Shown: piece by piece, positions 6,365 through 8,424 of the stretch
Position numbering within the stretch: the stretch's first letter is position 1
Layout: each line of letters opens with the position of its first letter
NCBI GenBank assembly: GCA_022181005.1
Contig: BQMV01000039.1
Coordinates: 1-8,424, forward strand
DNA length: 8,424 nt
DNA from: Anaerolineaceae bacterium
Lineage (GTDB): Bacteria; Chloroflexota; Anaerolineae; Anaerolineales; Villigracilaceae
Reading direction: 5' to 3'
Made by a program: the position numbers and the translations under genes
Notes under the pieces: model-generated
Told to the model about the DNA's origin: nothing
Databases searched by the model: none
What the model saw: the letters and a program-made list of their open reading frames with translations, nothing else

Positions 6365-7192
6365 ATGGCCATTCAAGATAAATTCAAACTCGATGGGCGC
6401 GTCGCCCTCGTCACCGGCGGAGCGGGATTGCTCGGCAGGGAATTTTGCAAGACGCTCGCCGAAGCCGGCGCGAGGATCGCTGTGCTGGATTTAAATGCCG
6501 CTTCTTCCGCAGGGACGGCTGATTCACTCACCCAAAGCGGATTCGAATCCCTCGCCCTCTCCGCCGATATCACCCAGCCCGACTCGGTGAACGCCGCAGC
6601 GGACAAAGTGCTATCCGCATTCGGGCGGCTCGACATCCTCGTCAACAGCGCCGCGCTCGACCCGAAGTTCGACGCGGACGCGATGAAAAAAGGCGTGACG
6701 CCCGGCGCGTTCGAGGATTATCCGCTCACCGATTGGACCGCCGCGCTCAACGTCAACTTGACCGGCATGTTCCTGATGACTCAAGCCTGCGTCAAGCCGA
6801 TGCTCGCGCAAGGCAAAAAGGGAAGCATCATCAACATCTGCTCCACTTACGGACTCAACGGGCCCGACCAGCGCATTTACATCAAAGACGGTCAGCGCGT
6901 GGCGTATAAACCCGTGTATTACACCGTGACCAAAGCCGGAGCGCTGGGCTTCACCAAATATCTCGCCGCCTATTACGCCGGCACGGAGATCCGCGTCAAC
7001 GCGCTCACGCCGGGCGGCATCTTCAACGACCACGAAGAATATTTCGAGAAGAATTACTCCGCCAAAACGATCATGGGCCGCATGGCGAAGAAAGATGAAA
7101 TGAACGGCGCCTTGCTCTTCCTCGCCTCGGATGCGTCCTCGTACATGACCGGCAACAATGTGGTTGTGGACGGCGGATGGACGGCTTGGTAA
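6365..7192 (+). CDS. Short-chain dehydrogenase/reductase, PtmA-like
   Basis: This is a 275-residue classical-size SDR with a full Rossmann fold. The glycine motif is TGGAGLLG (17-24). D42 at the end of the second strand (AVLDLN) favours NAD(H) over NADP(H). D68 follows (ADIT), then NSAA (94-97, the NNAG equivalent), N131 in NVN, catalytic S160 (ICSTYG) and Y186-x-x-x-K190 (YTVTK). VVDGGWTAW closes the protein. The gap between S160 and Y186 is 26 residues, against about 13 in most SDRs. The extra segment YGLNGPDQRIYIKDG resembles that of the flagellin-modification SDR PtmA of Campylobacter, which lies in the legionaminic acid locus. With a CMP-nonulosonate synthetase next door, a role in nonulosonic acid or amino-sugar precursor synthesis is inferred; the exact reaction is unknown. 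The start at 6365 is backed by GGAAG 6 bases upstream. Confidence 0.9.
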   Translation: MAIQDKFKLDGRVALVTGGAGLLGREFCKTLAEAGARIAVLDLNAASSAGTADSLTQSGFESLALSADITQPDSVNAAADKVLSAFGRLDILVNSAALDPKFDADAMKKGVTPGAFEDYPLTDWTAALNVNLTGMFLMTQACVKPMLAQGKKGSIINICSTYGLNGPDQRIYIKDGQRVAYKPVYYTVTKAGALGFTKYLAAYYAGTEIRVNALTPGGIFNDHEEYFEKNYSAKTIMGRMAKKDEMNGALLFLASDASSYMTGNNVVVDGGWTAW

Positions 7193-7202
7193 ACCGAATA
7201 AA

Positions 7203-7282
7203 CAGTGATCAGTAATCAGTAACGCAGATCACTCAAACTGATGACTGATAACCGCTCACTGATAACTACTCACTGATGACCA
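7203..7282. repeat. CTGATAAC-type tandem/inverted repeat cluster
   Basis: The 83-bp gap before neuA is nearly all built from short CAGT/ACTGAT units. CAGTGATCAGTAATCAGT (7203-7220) pairs with ACTGATAACCGCTCACTG (7244-7261) at 15 of 18 positions. Two adjacent 14-bp direct repeats, CTCACTGATAACTA (7255-7268) and CTCACTGATGACCA (7269-7282), differ at two bases. The second copy contains the ATG start of neuA. Copies are too short and irregular for a CRISPR. Similar CAGTAATCAGTGATCAGT strings occur as dispersed intergenic repeats in some bacterial genomes; I cannot check copy number here. Confidence 0.7.
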
Positions 7283-8424
7283 CTACACTAGCCCTCATCC
7301 CCGCCCGCGGCGGCTCGAAAGGCATCCCGCGCAAGAACGTCCGCAACTTTGCGGGATATCCGCTCATTGCGTGGAGCATCGCCGCCGCGAAAGGATCGAG
7401 TCTCGTCACGCGCGTCATCGTTTCCACGGACGATGAAGAGATCGCATCGGTGGCGCGTGAGTTCGGCGCGGAGACTCCCTTCCTGCGCCCGGCAAAATTT
7501 GCCGAAGATCACACGACCGACCTGCCGGTCTTTGAACATGCCTTAGCGTGGCTGGCGGAACACGAAAACTATCGCCCCGAAATCGTTGTGCAGCTGCGAC
7601 CCACCTCGCCCATCCGCCCGCGCGGGTTGGTGGACGATGCGATTCGTGTTTTGCTCGAACACAAAGACGCCGACAGCGTGCGCGGAGTCGTATCCGCCGG
7701 GCAAAACCCGCACAAGATGTGGCGCATCAGCGGCGAAAATGGTCCGATGAAAAATTTGCTCGATGTGCCGGGCATCGCTGAGCCGTACAACGCGCCGCGA
7801 CAGATTCTCCCTCCCATTTATTGGCAGACCGGCCACATCGACGCGATCCGCGCGGAGACCATCACCAAAGGCGGCTCGATGAGCGGCGGCGTGATCTATC
7901 CCATCATCATCGACTCACGCTACACCGTGGACATTGACAACTTGCAAGACTGGGCGCGTTACGAGCATCTCGTTTCGACGGGCGAGTTGGATATGGTCGC
8001 GCCGGGAAAAACACGGCGACCGATGCCATCCACCATCAAGCTGGTCATCTGCGACTTCGACGGCGTCATCACCGACAACCGCGTGTGGACAGATCAGGAT
8101 GGGCATGAGACCGTCGTCGCTTCACGGGCTGACAGCATGAGGGTTAAACAGATGCGCGAGATCGGCATTGATGTGATGATCCTCTCGTCGGAGGTGAACC
8201 AAGTCGTTGCGGCGCGCGCGAAAAAGATGGGGGTGGAGGCGGTCCACGGGGTGGGGTTGCAGGACAAAGGGCGAAAGATGTGCGAAATCCTAGCCGAAAA
8301 AAATATCCAAGCGGAAGAAGTCGTCTTCATCGGCAACGATTGGAACGACCTCCCGTGTTTCGAGATCGCGGGCTGGGCGGTCGCGGTCGCGGATGCGTAC
8401 CCCGAAGTTCTTCGCGCCGCCGAT
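7276..8424 (+). CDS. neuA: Acylneuraminate (nonulosonate) cytidylyltransferase fused to KdsC-like HAD phosphatase, 3'-truncated by window edge
   Basis: The frame is open for 383 codons to the window end. Residues 1 to about 235 form a NeuA-type domain that charges a sialic-type nine-carbon acid with CTP to give the CMP-sugar. Visible motifs are LIPARGGSKGIPRKN (7-21, nucleotide binding), STDDEE (50-55), QLRPTSPIR (106-114), YWQTGHIDAIR near 182-192, and VDIDNLQDW (218-226; D219 and D221 are the expected metal ligands). Residues about 254-383 are a KdsC-like HAD domain with DFDGVITD (260-267), S304, K331 (LQDKG) and GNDWND (353-358). All catalytic positions look intact, unlike the degenerate HAD domain of vertebrate CMP-sialate synthetase. 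It may dephosphorylate a nonulosonate 9-phosphate before activation, as in the fused KDN enzyme of Bacteroides thetaiotaomicron. The start is forced: an in-frame TAA lies at 7249-7251 and the IPARGGSKG motif begins seven codons after the ATG. There is no Shine-Dalgarno sequence; the start lies in a repeat. Only the last part of the HAD domain is missing. Confidence 0.93.
   Translation, partial: MTTTLALIPARGGSKGIPRKNVRNFAGYPLIAWSIAAAKGSSLVTRVIVSTDDEEIASVAREFGAETPFLRPAKFAEDHTTDLPVFEHALAWLAEHENYRPEIVVQLRPTSPIRPRGLVDDAIRVLLEHKDADSVRGVVSAGQNPHKMWRISGENGPMKNLLDVPGIAEPYNAPRQILPPIYWQTGHIDAIRAETITKGGSMSGGVIYPIIIDSRYTVDIDNLQDWARYEHLVSTGELDMVAPGKTRRPMPSTIKLVICDFDGVITDNRVWTDQDGHETVVASRADSMRVKQMREIGIDVMILSSEVNQVVAARAKKMGVEAVHGVGLQDKGRKMCEILAEKNIQAEEVVFIGNDWNDLPCFEIAGWAVAVADAYPEVLRAAD

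Noticed and set aside
7203..7282. CRISPR-like array of short repeats
   Set aside because: Units are 8-14 bases, irregular and directly adjacent or inverted, with no spacers and no cas genes.

Overview
The window carries six protein-coding genes, all on the + strand, and no RNA gene, insertion sequence or CRISPR array that I can see. It reads as part of a cell-surface glycan locus. The moderately high G+C content, the fused ATP sulfurylase/APS kinase, and short palindromic repeats between and inside genes would fit an uncultured Chloroflexota (Anaerolineae-like) bacterium. That placement is an impression from family knowledge, not a demonstrated result.

Layout: (1) 3-791, a Gfo/Idh/MocA-family oxidoreductase whose N-terminal part lies off the left edge. 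It overlaps by ATGA with (2) 788-2812, a large polytopic membrane protein resembling GT-C glycosyltransferases, with a soluble C-terminal third. After a 101-bp gap holding a promoter-like -10 box and a perfect inverted repeat comes (3) 2914-4638, a bifunctional sulfate adenylyltransferase/adenylylsulfate kinase that makes PAPS. Then (4) 4702-6303, a second GT-C-like membrane protein; (5) 6365-7192, a short-chain dehydrogenase with features of the PtmA group; and (6) 7276 to the right edge, a NeuA-type CMP-nonulosonate cytidylyltransferase fused to a KdsC-like HAD phosphatase and cut by the window end.

How they may work together: genes 5 and 6, and perhaps gene 1, look like part of a sialic/legionaminic-type (nonulosonic) acid pathway. 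The two membrane proteins are candidate lipid-linked-sugar transferases acting outside the membrane. The PAPS-forming enzyme could serve ordinary sulfur assimilation or sulfation of the glycan; no sulfotransferase or PAPS reductase is visible, so this stays open.

The most distinctive feature is the repeats. Each of the last three intergenic gaps (61-83 bp) is mostly filled by a different short palindromic or tandem repeat, and the neuA start codon lies inside one of them. Two genes also carry in-frame, repeat-like inserts encoding Pro-rich peptides (551-586 and 5645-5680). I did not find a clearly new multi-gene system; the repeats and the sulfation/nonulosonate combination are the points most worth checking.
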